From Mesorhizobium atlanticum (GTDB taxonomy: Bacteria > Pseudomonadota > Alphaproteobacteria > Rhizobiales > Rhizobiaceae): 64,000 bases of DNA. The stretch's first letter is position 1; every line of letters starts with the position of its first letter. The DNA lies in assembly GCF_003289965.1 (NCBI RefSeq), contig NZ_QMBQ01000001.1, positions 186,001-250,000 of the forward strand, in the 5' to 3' direction. Under the pieces are notes generated by a model. That model did not search any database. It saw only the letters and a program-made list of their open reading frames with translations, and was not told the DNA's origin. The position numbers and the translations under genes are program-made. Shown in pieces: positions 51,804-60,254 of this stretch.

Positions 51804-52147
51804 CTTCTGCCGGCCCTCAAATCGCCAGCTTGTTTTTAAGACTTTTGTCGGTGTATCGAATTGGACAAGCCCCCCAACGGACCGTCCAGAGTCAGTAAAG
51901 CTACGCGACTCAATACCGGATTATGTTTCTACGCTGGCTGCAAACGCGCAAGTTAGGATTTCTAATAGCTATAACAGATGTTTTATAGCACCGGTGGTCC
52001 GGCTGGATAGGTAAAACCTACGGTGGCACTCGGTCGGCCAAGGAAGTTGCTGAAAAATCGAAGTTCAGGCCAAGTTCCGCCACGGTAACGATAATCCGCC
52101 GGTTGGATGTCGGCCATTCGCGCTTCCGCGGCGCCAGGGCAAATCGC
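51804..52147. other. AT-rich regulatory region upstream of mucR paralogue
   Basis: A 344-base gap without a gene. Bases 51930-52000 are clearly AT-rich (gttaggatttctaatagctataacag), unlike the surrounding high-GC DNA. MucR-type proteins bind AT-rich promoters and often repress themselves, so this may contain an autoregulatory site. No RNA gene was recognised. Confidence 0.45.
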
Positions 52148-52369
52148 TCATTTGACGGCGACGCCGCGCCTGATATCCGCCGAAGGGCTGTCCGCCAGGA
52201 TTTCCAGCACGCGTTTCCAGCGCGCGCAGCGGCCAAAGTCCCTTTGCTCGATAGCCTTTTCCGCCTTCATGGCTGCATAGAGCGACGCTTCCGCGCCAAA
52301 CTCCCTGACCAGCCAGTGCGCCTCCTGTCTGGCGCGGCGTTCGTCCTCGTCAACGGGCATTCTGGACAT
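52148..52369 (-). CDS. Small hypothetical protein, 73 aa
   Basis: Start ATG at 52369 (an alternative at 52360). Helical, charged: MSRMPVDEDERRARQEAHWL, then EAEKAIEQRD-like FGRCARWKRVLEIL and RRGVAVK. Its start overlaps the stop of the EamA gene by 20 bases, so it is translationally linked to that operon. Family not recognised; role in the oxygenase/exporter operon is possible but unsupported. Confidence 0.55.
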   Translation of the reverse strand: MSRMPVDEDERRARQEAHWLVREFGAEASLYAAMKAEKAIEQRDFGRCARWKRVLEILADSPSADIRRGVAVK

Positions 52370-53477
52370 TGTGCCTGGTCTCCGTACCTTCGATGCCGAC
52401 CGCGAGGCAACTGCCAATGACGAGGACGGCGCCGGCAAGCGCCGTCATCGACAGGCTTTCGCCCGACAAGGTCAGAAGAAACGTGGAAGCGATCGGCGTC
52501 AGATAGGCGACGACCGCTATTTTCCCGCCGTGATCGAGCTTTGCCGCGCGCGACCAGAAATAGTAGCCGAGCCCCATCGGGCCGGCGCCGAGATAGAGGC
52601 CGAGCAGGAGATGCGCACCGGTCAGGCGTCCAGCGCCGTCATGCAGGCACCAGGCAAAGGTGAGCGCGACGCCGATGAGTGCCGAGGGCAATAGCAGACG
52701 CTCCGGCGACACGCCAAGGCGGCCGACGGTAAGCGAGTAGAAGGCCATGCAGAGCGCCGAACCGAAAGCGGCGAGATAGCCGACGACGCTGCCGCCTCCG
52801 AACCAGGCCCTGTTGAACCAAAAATGCGCGCGCCCTCCGGAAATGACCAGCGCCACGCCGGCGAAGCCGACGGCCGCGGCCAGCCCGAGCAGCAGTGGAC
52901 GACGCGGCCGGCCCAAAAGGATAACCGCCGCGGCGGTCATCAGCGGCCAAGTATAGGCGACGAGGTTCGCCTCGATGACCGGCATCGAGGCGAACCCGAT
53001 ATATTGCAGCACCATGGTGCCGACCAGACCAAGGAAGCCGACGGCGTAGGCGGCAAGCGCGGGCCTCCCCCTCTCCCCTTGTGAGAAAAGGCGTCGCCGA
53101 AGGCGACGAGGTGCTGGACGGAGTGAGGCTTTGTCATCGTCAGGCGCGAGTGCCAGACGGGACAAATCGCGTTCCTTCCAACACCCCTCATCCGTGTCGG
53201 CGCTACCCGCCGATCCAGTGCTCATCAGCCGGATCAGCGCGAAGACCAGGGCCGCCCCGCAAAATTGCAGGAACTGCACTTGCGACACCGGATAGAGGGC
53301 AAGCAGCGTCTTGCCGACCAGGGCGTTGGTCGCCCAGAGCGCCACCGCGCCGAGGGCGAAGGCCAGCGCCGCCGCGGGGGCGGCGCTGGAACGGTCCTGA
53401 CAGTCCGGCACGACCGGGCCGAGGCTCAGCGACGCTGAGGGCGGCTGGCGCTCGACCGGATCGTTGGTCACTACCAC
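52350..53477 (-). CDS. EamA-type exporter with in-frame repeat insertion
   Basis: 375 residues from a GTG at 53477. EamA/DMT transporter with about ten membrane helices: residues 35-60 (ALGAVALWATNALVG), 64-86, then AYAVGFLGLVGTMVLQYIGF, and a C-terminal half with WSRAAKLDHGGKIAVVAYL. Residues about 88-138 (GSADTDEGCWKERDLS to LFSQGERG) interrupt the helix 2-3 loop and are encoded by a RIME-like repeat (53064-53220). The frame stays open, so the protein may still function. The start overlaps the oxygenase gene by 7 bases, indicating one operon; a 2OG-oxygenase product may be the exported compound. Confidence 0.8.
   Translation of the reverse strand: MVVTNDPVERQPPSASLSLGPVVPDCQDRSSAAPAAALAFALGAVALWATNALVGKTLLALYPVSQVQFLQFCGAALVFALIRLMSTGSAGSADTDEGCWKERDLSRLALAPDDDKASLRPAPRRLRRRLFSQGERGRPALAAYAVGFLGLVGTMVLQYIGFASMPVIEANLVAYTWPLMTAAAVILLGRPRRPLLLGLAAAVGFAGVALVISGGRAHFWFNRAWFGGGSVVGYLAAFGSALCMAFYSLTVGRLGVSPERLLLPSALIGVALTFAWCLHDGAGRLTGAHLLLGLYLGAGPMGLGYYFWSRAAKLDHGGKIAVVAYLTPIASTFLLTLSGESLSMTALAGAVLVIGSCLAVGIEGTETRHNVQNAR
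53064..53220. repeat. RIME-like palindromic repeat inside the EamA gene, family A copy 3
   Basis: Ends cctccccctctcccct and the inner ttccaacacccctcatccg and tcggcgctacccgccgatc match the copy at 46995-47178. The element is read through in frame by the EamA gene and adds about 51 residues without a stop. Confidence 0.8.
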
Positions 53478-54304
53478 GACTCCCTTGCTCCGCCGGAAAC
53501 CGGCTCAGCGGCGGGCTGCGGCATGGGATGCTCCTCGGCGTGGCGCCGGTAGGCGGGCAGCTGGTTGGTCCAGACATCCTCGGCCAGTTCGTTCACCCAG
53601 GCACGGTCATGGTCGTTGTCGGCGGCGAGGTAGAACATGCGGTTGTCGTCGACATAGGGCTTGGTCGCCGAGCGCTGGTTGAGCACCAGCGTGACGCGCT
53701 CGCCGAGCTGGATCGGCGCGGTGCGGTGGAGCACGCCCAGGAACTGGCCGAGCGTGGCGTAGTTCATCTTGTGGTCGATGCGCATGATCTTGTTGCGCGG
53801 CAGGTCGCGGCCGGATTCCAGGATGGAGCGGCCGGTCTCGGAATCGTCGCAATAGATTTCAAGATGACCGCCGATGAGAGGGTCGCTGATCGACAGCGGG
53901 ATGAGCTCCGTCACCGGAACGCCGTCGCAATGCCATTCGACGGCGCCGTCCCTGGGGTTCATGAAGGTGACGGTCGAACCGACGATCGACAGCGGATAGG
54001 GCTCGAGCTTGGTGCCCATCATGTCGGACAGCCTTTCCAAGCGCAGCTTGTCGTGCAAAAGCTCTTTGATTTCGGGAATATAGCGGTCGGCGCCGGTGAT
54101 AAAGGTGAGGTCGAGGTGTTTGTGAACGGCGTGGCTGGCCTTCAGCTTCAGGGCAGCTTCCTCGATCGCGGCAAGCAGAGCCGGATCGTAACCGTGACGA
54201 TACTGGGCGACGCCGAAGGTCGAGACTTTCCAGGCGGTCTCATGACCAATGATGGCCTCGCGGCTCATTGCGCAACGCAGTTCGGGAATTGTATGGGCGT
54301 TCAT
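53471..54304 (-). CDS. Fe(II)/2-oxoglutarate-dependent oxygenase-like protein
   Basis: 277 residues. The metal triad H125-x-D127 (EWHCDG) and H193, followed ten residues later by R203 (HRTAPIQLGER), match the jelly-roll 2OG oxygenase pattern. Around it, GGHLEIYCDD and MNYATLGQFLGVLHRT support a full core. Function could be hydroxylation or desaturation of a small molecule. It is the first gene of an operon with the EamA exporter (7-base overlap) and is divergent from a LysR regulator (112 bases), the likely controller. Confidence 0.75.
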   Translation of the reverse strand: MNAHTIPELRCAMSREAIIGHETAWKVSTFGVAQYRHGYDPALLAAIEEAALKLKASHAVHKHLDLTFITGADRYIPEIKELLHDKLRLERLSDMMGTKLEPYPLSIVGSTVTFMNPRDGAVEWHCDGVPVTELIPLSISDPLIGGHLEIYCDDSETGRSILESGRDLPRNKIMRIDHKMNYATLGQFLGVLHRTAPIQLGERVTLVLNQRSATKPYVDDNRMFYLAADNDHDRAWVNELAEDVWTNQLPAYRRHAEEHPMPQPAAEPVSGGARESW

Positions 54305-54416
54305 TCTACTTTCTCCAAGATGGGGGCAACACTTGGTTAACAGTCATTTAAACGCCCACCCCTGTAAATTTAGGAATGCTGGTGGTAGCGTAAGCCCAGC
54401 TTAAGGTCGAAACCCC

Positions 54417-55385
54417 GTGCGTCTGCTCAGTCAGGTCAACCTCAACTCGCTGAAAATCGTGGAGAGCGCCGCGCGGCACAGGAATTTCACGCGCGCCGGC
54501 GAAGAGCAGTTTATCACCGCTTCCGCCGTCAGCCAGCGCGTGAAGAGCCTTGAGGACCAGTTGCGCTTCAAGATCTTCGAGCGCGGCGGCAACGCGGTGT
54601 CGTTGACGCCGGAGGGCGAGACCTATGTGGCGCGCGTGCGCGAGGCGCTGGAACGGATCGTGGCGGCGAGCATGGAGGCCACCGGCCAGTCGCAGGCGCA
54701 TGTGCTGCGGATCTGCGTGCTGCCGACCTTCGCGGCGCGCTGGCTGTTTCCCAGGCTGATGACCTTCCAGCGGCAATATCCCGACATCGAGATGCGGGTG
54801 TCGACATCCTACGCCACGCATGAATTCTCGACCTCGGAATATGATCTCGAGATCCGCTACGGCGACGGCAATTTCCCCGGCCTCATCTCAGAACTGCTGT
54901 TCAAGGAAGACCTGACGCCGGTGTGCAGCCGCAAGCTGTTTCACGAGGTGCTGGGCGACAAGCCGCTGTCAAGGGTGACGCCGGAGGACCTGCGCTTCTT
55001 CACGCTGCTGCATTCCGAAACCTGCACCCAGAACTGGCAGTCGTGGTTGGGCTTTGCCGGCGCGAGCTTCGTGCTTGGCGAAACCAGGAGCGTCTATTTC
55101 GATTCCTGCATGATGTCCTACGAGGCCGCCAATGCCGGGATGGGCTTTGCCGTCGCCAACCGTGCCTATATGGCAAGCGACATCCGCGCCGAACGGCTGG
55201 TGGCTCCCTTCGCTGTCCACCATCCCAACACGGCGGGCTGGTACTTCGTAAGCCCCATCAAGGCGCTCGGCGCCCGCAAGGTGGAGCTGTTCAAGCAGTG
55301 GATCCTGGCCGAAGCGGCGCTGACGCAGCGCCAGCTCGACGTCGAGATCGCCGGCGGACAGCCGGGGCGCGCGGCGGTGGCGTGA
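54417..55385 (+). CDS. LysR family regulator, GcvA-like
   Basis: 322 residues from a GTG at 54417. Winged helix about residues 7-65 (NSLKIVESAARHRNFTRAGE, ASAVSQRVKSLE), then an effector domain of the GcvA type with YDLEIRYGDGNFPG. Divergent from the oxygenase-EamA operon, so it probably governs it and responds to a related small molecule. Confidence 0.86.
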   Translation: MRLLSQVNLNSLKIVESAARHRNFTRAGEEQFITASAVSQRVKSLEDQLRFKIFERGGNAVSLTPEGETYVARVREALERIVAASMEATGQSQAHVLRICVLPTFAARWLFPRLMTFQRQYPDIEMRVSTSYATHEFSTSEYDLEIRYGDGNFPGLISELLFKEDLTPVCSRKLFHEVLGDKPLSRVTPEDLRFFTLLHSETCTQNWQSWLGFAGASFVLGETRSVYFDSCMMSYEAANAGMGFAVANRAYMASDIRAERLVAPFAVHHPNTAGWYFVSPIKALGARKVELFKQWILAEAALTQRQLDVEIAGGQPGRAAVA

Positions 55386-55394
55386 GGTGTCAGC

Positions 55395-55916
55395 TCATTC
55401 TCGCAGCAGATACTTCAGTTCCATCACCCTGTTCGCACGATGATCGAGATGACAGTTCGCATTGTCCAGCGCAGCCATCGTTCCCTCATAGTTCGAACGG
55501 ATTTCACAATCGAAATCGCTCCACGCCCTCCACATCGACTGTGATTTTTGGATCCCCTTGGGCGCGCCTTTGAACTGTAGCAGACGACCATAGACATCAT
55601 CGAGAATACGACCCCAGGCCATCGCCGAAAAACCGGAGCACTGATTGTTGTCGTACTGGTTGCCTTTCCCACCATCGAATTGAGAAACACAGACCTTGGT
55701 CGGCGTGTACACGCAACTGTCGCGCTCCTGAGGCTCCACACTATCAAGACAACCACGTGCAATGGCCTCCGCCGAGTCTACGGCGACCTCGTCACTGCTC
55801 CAGTCGTAGAGCTTTTCGGTCGAGTTTGCCGTGCTTGGAAAAGCGGGAACACCGAGTGCGACCGACAGCGCTATGCGGGCGGTCAGCCCGGAAAGGGACA
55901 ATAGTTTGAGAAACAC
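55395..55916 (-). CDS. Exported LprI/DUF1311-type protein
   Basis: 173 residues from a GTG at 55916 (GGAAGAC next to it). Signal peptide LSGLTARIALSVALGVPAFP. The mature part has the LprI pattern of cysteines (ARGCLDSVEPQERDSCVY, KVCVSQF, NNQCSGFSAMAWGR, SDFDCEIRSNYEG). A second LprI-type protein in the window besides that at 49624, but without the Ala/Pro linker. Convergent with the LysR gene. Base composition is lower in GC than its neighbours. Confidence 0.75.
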   Translation of the reverse strand: MFLKLLSLSGLTARIALSVALGVPAFPSTANSTEKLYDWSSDEVAVDSAEAIARGCLDSVEPQERDSCVYTPTKVCVSQFDGGKGNQYDNNQCSGFSAMAWGRILDDVYGRLLQFKGAPKGIQKSQSMWRAWSDFDCEIRSNYEGTMAALDNANCHLDHRANRVMELKYLLRE

Positions 55917-56199
55917 GTCTTCCAAGCTCCCCGTTCGTCCGAAGCGTAGGACCATTCCAGCAATCCGATAGAAGTGAACCAGTTATGGCGCAACCTGGCA
56001 GAATTCCGATATTTCCGGTGAGTTCCCTGGGACTGCATAGCCGGTTAGCGCGATCGCACCATGACGCAAGGCCGAGACTCAGCTATGTTGGATTGCGCGG
56101 CGGGCCTGATTTTCCCGCTTGGCCGGCGCTATCCAGCTTCCTCCCAAGCAGCGCCGGCCTTCTTCGCTTCAGGCCGACGATGATTCAACCCGCCCTGCC

Positions 56200-56382
56200 C
56201 TATTGCTTCGGAGGCGTGCCCGGCTGGTCGCCGCCGGTGGTCGATTTCGGCACCGGGTTCTTGTCGACCTGAGGGTTCTGATTGACTTCATCGCCCGGCG
56301 CCTTGGTGGGTTGCACGCTGTTGTCGCAGGCGGCGAGCACGAGCCCTGCCGCAAGAGCCAGCAGCACAGGAAGCTTCATCAT
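56200..56382 (-). CDS. Small lipoprotein, 60 aa
   Basis: ATG at 56382 with GAGGAGG 6 bases upstream. A signal peptide with lipobox (LALAAGLVLAAC, Cys at residue 19), then a hydrophilic Asn/Pro/Lys region VQPTKAPGDEVNQNPQVD and ending QPGTPPKQ. It should be anchored to a membrane by its N-terminal lipid. Function unknown. Confidence 0.75.
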   Translation of the reverse strand: MMKLPVLLALAAGLVLAACDNSVQPTKAPGDEVNQNPQVDKNPVPKSTTGGDQPGTPPKQ

Positions 56383-56505
56383 GACGACCTCCTCTCGTTC
56401 GCCCCTTTCATAATGGCAAACGAGGCGGTGGCGGTTTGGTTGCGCGTGAGGGGAACCAACCGGCCTGCGCCCGGTTGAAAGCCAATCGAACCGCACGAGG
56501 AGACG

Positions 56506-56676
56506 ATGATGATCCGCCTGCTGCTTACCGGCCTTTTCGCCTACATCGCCTACCGCGTCGCCGTGAGGATCATCGACGAGGTGCCTGGCGATGTCGCGCC
56601 GCTGGACATGCCGGGCGATGAGAGGCGCGCGCTGCGGCGCCAATCGGCGGCAATGGGGGTAGAGCCGAAGCGCTAA
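56506..56676 (+). CDS. Small membrane-associated protein, 56 aa
   Basis: ATG at 56506 with GAGGAG upstream. A short hydrophobic helix MMIRLLLTGLFAYIAYRVAV is followed by a polar, acidic then basic tail (DEVPGDVAPLDMPGDERR) ending VEPKR. A single-span protein with a cytosolic tail is likely. No family recognised. Diverges from the lipoprotein gene. Confidence 0.55.
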   Translation: MMIRLLLTGLFAYIAYRVAVRIIDEVPGDVAPLDMPGDERRALRRQSAAMGVEPKR

Positions 56677-56681
56677 CGCCC

Positions 56682-56844
56682 TTTCCTTGTCCCACGGACG
56701 TGGGGGAGCGGTGGCTCGGTGAAGCCGAGACGGAGTGGGGTCGACCAGCGCTCCACTAGACAATGCATGCGCCAACTCACCGCCGGCGCAGCCCCCTCTC
56801 CGGCCGCTTCGCGGCCACCTCTCCCGCTCGCGCGGGCGAGGAAA
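56682..56844. repeat. RIME-like palindromic repeat, family A copy 4
   Basis: About 163 bp; ends tttccttgtcccacgg and ctcgcgcgggcgaggaaa, with ggtggctcggtgaagccg and ccgcttcgcggccacctc inside, matching the copy at 4088-4219. It lies 38 bases before the UvrD-like helicase start. Confidence 0.78.
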
Positions 56845-56881
56845 TTATTGCGAACAAAGCGGAAACGATGCTTGATGGGCG

Positions 56882-58963
56882 ATGAACATCGCCGCTCGTG
56901 ATTCGTCCTTCGAGACGCCCGCCTATCTTGCCCGGCTGAATGACGAGCAGCGGCTGGCGGTGGTGCATGGTGACGGCAAGGCGGCGGCGCCGCTGCTGGT
57001 GATCGCCGGCGCCGGCTCCGGCAAGACCAACACGCTGGCGCATCGCGTCGCCCATCTCATCGTCAAGGGCGCCGATCCGCGCCGCATCCTTTTGATGACG
57101 TTTTCCCGCCGCGCCGCCGCCGAGATGGCCAAGCGCGTCGAGCGCATCGCCGGCGAGGTGCTGGGGCGCGACGCCGCGATCATCGGCGACGCGCTTGCCT
57201 GGGCCGGCACGTTTCACGGCATCGGCGCCAGGCTCTTGCGCGACTATGCCGAGCAGATCGGGCTCGATCCCGCCTTCACCATCCATGACCGCGAGGATTC
57301 CGCCGACCTGATGAACCTTGCGCGGCACGAGTTGGGATTCTCGAAAACCGAGAGCCGCTTCCCGACCAAAGGTACCTGCCTGCAGATCTATTCGCGCGCG
57401 GTGAACGCGCAGGCGCCGCTCGGCGAAGTGCTGGGCTCGGCCTTCCCGTGGTGCGCGGCATGGGCGGACCAGCTGAAGGAGCTTTTCGCGGCCTATGTCG
57501 AGGCCAAGCAGGCGCAGAACGTGCTCGATTACGACGATCTTCTGCTCTACTGGGCGCAGATGGCGGCCGAGCCGGAAATCGCCGCTCACCTCGGTTCCCG
57601 CTTCGACCATGTGCTGGTCGACGAGTACCAGGACACCAACCGCCTGCAGGCATCGATCCTTCTGGCGCTGAAGCCGGACGGCGCCGGCCTGACGGTGGTG
57701 GGCGACGACGCGCAGTCGATCTATTCCTTCCGCGCCGCCGAAGTGCGCAACATCCTCGACTTCCCAAGGCAGTTCGCCCAGGCAGCGGCGGTCGTCACGC
57801 TGGAGCGCAACTACCGCTCGACCGAGACGATCCTTGCCGCAGCCAACAGGGTGATCGGCGAGGCCAGCGAGCGCTTCACCAAGAATCTGTGGACCGAGCG
57901 CCGGTCCTCGCACAAGCCGCAGCTGGTCAGCGTGCGCGACGAGGCCGAGCAGGCGAATTATGTCTGCCAGGCGATCCTGGCCGAACGCGAGGCCGGCACG
58001 GCGCTGAAGTCGCAGGCGGTGCTGTTTCGCACCTCGAGCCACAGCGGACCGCTGGAGGTGGAGCTGACACGCCGCAACATCCCCTTCGTCAAGTTCGGCG
58101 GCTTGAAATTCCTCGACGCCGCGCATGTCAAGGACATGCTGGCGATGCTGCGCTTCGCCGAGAATCCGCGCGACCGCGTCGCCGGTTTCCGCGTGCTGCA
58201 ATTGATGCCGGGGATCGGCCCGTCCGCCGCTTCGCAGATCGTCGAGGCGATGGCGACGTCGCTGGACGAGACGCTGGGCCTTGCCCGCTTCCGGCCGCCG
58301 CAGCGCGCCGCGCAGGATTGGCCGGTGTTCCTCGACATCTATAGCGGCTTACGCGCCGGCGCCAAATGGCCGGCGGATCTGGAACGGATCAGGCTCTGGT
58401 ACGAACCGCATATGGAACGCATCCATGAGGATGCGATCACGCGACGCGCCGATCTCCTGCAGCTCGAGCAGATCGCTTCGACCTATCCGTCGCGCGAACG
58501 CTTCCTGACCGAGTTGACGCTCGACCCGCCCGATGCCACCAGCGACCAGGCCGGGCCGCCACATCGCGACGAGGACTACCTCATCCTCTCGACCATCCAT
58601 TCCGCCAAGGGCCAGGAATGGAAGAACGTCTTCGTGCTCAACACGGTCGACGGCTGCATCCCGGCCGATCTCGGGGTCGGCACCAAGGAGGACATCGAGG
58701 AGGAACGCCGGCTGCTCTACGTGGCGATGACCAGGGCCAAGGACAGTCTGCATCTGGTGGTGCCGCAGCGCTTCTATCCGCACAACCAGGCGGCGCGCGG
58801 CGACCGCCATGTCTATGCCTCGCGCACCCGCTTCATCCCGGCCTCCATGCTTTCGGCCTTCGAGCAGTCGTCCTGGGCCAGCGCCGCGATCAAGGACGAC
58901 CCGCGTCAGCGGCCGGGCGTCAAGGTCGATCTCGGCGCCCGCATGCGCGGCATGTGGAAATAG
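56882..58963 (+). CDS. UvrD/Rep-family ATP-dependent helicase
   Basis: 693 residues. Motif I AGAGSGKT at 42-49, motif II DEYQDTN at 247-253, the motif III-like GDDAQSIYSFRAAE, and motif V/VI TIHSAKGQEWKNVFV and YVAMTRAKDSLHLV. This is a superfamily 1A helicase, acting 3' to 5' on DNA in repair or replication restart. It is shorter than canonical UvrD (about 720) and a paralogue is likely elsewhere. The start ATG at 56882 has no strong RBS. A RIME-like repeat is upstream. Confidence 0.87.
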   Translation: MNIAARDSSFETPAYLARLNDEQRLAVVHGDGKAAAPLLVIAGAGSGKTNTLAHRVAHLIVKGADPRRILLMTFSRRAAAEMAKRVERIAGEVLGRDAAIIGDALAWAGTFHGIGARLLRDYAEQIGLDPAFTIHDREDSADLMNLARHELGFSKTESRFPTKGTCLQIYSRAVNAQAPLGEVLGSAFPWCAAWADQLKELFAAYVEAKQAQNVLDYDDLLLYWAQMAAEPEIAAHLGSRFDHVLVDEYQDTNRLQASILLALKPDGAGLTVVGDDAQSIYSFRAAEVRNILDFPRQFAQAAAVVTLERNYRSTETILAAANRVIGEASERFTKNLWTERRSSHKPQLVSVRDEAEQANYVCQAILAEREAGTALKSQAVLFRTSSHSGPLEVELTRRNIPFVKFGGLKFLDAAHVKDMLAMLRFAENPRDRVAGFRVLQLMPGIGPSAASQIVEAMATSLDETLGLARFRPPQRAAQDWPVFLDIYSGLRAGAKWPADLERIRLWYEPHMERIHEDAITRRADLLQLEQIASTYPSRERFLTELTLDPPDATSDQAGPPHRDEDYLILSTIHSAKGQEWKNVFVLNTVDGCIPADLGVGTKEDIEEERRLLYVAMTRAKDSLHLVVPQRFYPHNQAARGDRHVYASRTRFIPASMLSAFEQSSWASAAIKDDPRQRPGVKVDLGARMRGMWK

Positions 58964-58978
58964 GACGCCCGCCTAATC

Positions 58979-59045
58979 CATGTCGCCCAGAAGTGTGCAG
59001 CGGTTCTGGGACAACGACACGCATCAAAACAAAGACTTAAAGTCG
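58979..59045. repeat. Family B repeat, degenerate copy 4
   Basis: atgtcgcccagaagtgtgcagcggttctgg and aacaaagacttaaag align with the gcgtagcggttttccg...aacaaaggcttagag part of 36031-36134. It lacks the outer ends. It begins 16 bases after the helicase stop. Confidence 0.5.
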
Positions 59046-59159
59046 CCCGAAGCCATGGTGCGGAGCGTCGACGCGCAAACCGGCTTGCAGGCGTTCGTCG
59101 CGGAACTTTTCATCCGGCAAAGGGTTTCCGTTAGGAAAATCTAATGCAAGGAGGCCGCA

Positions 59160-59471
59160 ATGAAGAACCTCATTCTAGCCGCCATGCTTGGCGTGGCCGC
59201 CATGGCGCCGGCAACGGTTCCGACCCAGGCGACAAGCCTGACCATCACCACCGATGACGGCATGGGCAGATACAATGACGACTATTACTGGCGCCGCCAC
59301 CATATGCGCAACGACGACTGGCGCTACAGCGGCCGGTACGAGATGGGCGACGGATACCGCTACGGTCACCATCGCAACTGCATGGTCAGGGTGCACAAGC
59401 GCTGGCATCACCACCATTGGGTCGTGAAGAGGGTCTGGAGCTGCGGCCTCCACAGAGGCTGGCGGTATTAG
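59160..59471 (+). CDS. Exported His/Arg/Tyr-rich small protein
   Basis: 103 residues from the ATG at 59160 (AAGGAGG 5 bases upstream). Signal peptide (LAAMLGVAAMAPATVPTQA); the mature part is very rich in His, Arg, Tyr and Trp (DDYYWRRHHMRNDDWRYSG, RWHHHHWVVKRVWSC), with two Cys. The His clusters could bind metal. It resembles small exported proteins of rhizobia but I recognise no family. Confidence 0.65.
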   Translation: MKNLILAAMLGVAAMAPATVPTQATSLTITTDDGMGRYNDDYYWRRHHMRNDDWRYSGRYEMGDGYRYGHHRNCMVRVHKRWHHHHWVVKRVWSCGLHRGWRY

Positions 59472-59527
59472 GGAGCCGACGCCGACGCGGGCGTTGAAGG
59501 CGGCGCCCATAGGACTGGGTGGAAAAA

Positions 59528-59713
59528 ATGCGTTTGGTCCCATCAACGATGAGTTGGCGGCAACGGCTCGCCGAACGGGCCGGCCAGCTCTTCGTCAACA
59601 TCGTCGCGACGCTGTTCGCCGGGATCGCGATCTTTCTCTTGGTGCTATCGGCGTATTACCACGTGCCGCGCCCCCCGGCGGAAGTGGCAATCATAGCCGG
59701 CTCCGGGCCGTGA
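59528..59713 (+). CDS. Small membrane protein, 61 aa
   Basis: ATG at 59528 (a GTG at 59519 is possible). Polar N-terminus SWRQRLAERAGQL then a single helix FVNIVATLFAGIAIFLLVLSA and a short tail ending AIIAGSGP. Likely one-span inner-membrane protein with cytosolic N-terminus. No recognised family. Confidence 0.5.
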   Translation: MRLVPSTMSWRQRLAERAGQLFVNIVATLFAGIAIFLLVLSAYYHVPRPPAEVAIIAGSGP

Positions 59714-59875
59714 TCGCCCGCAACCGCTTTGGCAAGGCGGGCGGACTTTGGCAACGCGGGCGTGAAAAGATCGGTGGCGGTGGAACCTCGCGCCGCAACG
59801 CGCGTTGTCCGGCGTCCGATCCAAGACCGAGGCTGGCAGCCCTGCCGTCCTCCGCCCAATTTCCGCGAGGTCTAA

Positions 59876-60178
59876 ATGCACGACAGGATATTCTTCACCC
59901 CGGTCGCCCTCAGCGTCGGCGCCGGCCACAAGCGTATGATCGCCTCGCTGTTCGAGATGCATGACTTCCTGACCGAGTTTCCGCCGTCGCGGCGGCGGCT
60001 GAGCTACGGCGCCGCGGTAAAGGCCTGCGAAGCGGCGCGGGCCGGAGAAATCCCTGCCGAGTCGGCGCGCGATGCGCTGATCACCTTCGCGGTGACCGCC
60101 GGGATCCTGTGGCCGTCGGACCAACCGATCGTCTCGGTGAAGCCGGTCGCGCGCGGCTATGGCGGCTTTGCCGCCTGA
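59876..60178 (+). CDS. DUF982 protein
   Basis: 100 residues from an ATG at 59876 preceded by GCGAGG. DUF982 layout: FFTPVALSVGAGHKRMIASL, a central RRLSYGAAVKACEAARAG and DALITFAVTAGIL, with a 15-residue C-terminal extension (VSVKPVARGYGG). Third member in the window. Confidence 0.72.
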   Translation: MHDRIFFTPVALSVGAGHKRMIASLFEMHDFLTEFPPSRRRLSYGAAVKACEAARAGEIPAESARDALITFAVTAGILWPSDQPIVSVKPVARGYGGFAA

Positions 60179-60254
60179 GTTTCCGGCAAAGCCCCCGGGG
60201 CAAGGCACGCAGCCTATGAACCGACCCCGGGTCAGTTCGGGCCTTCCAACACCG

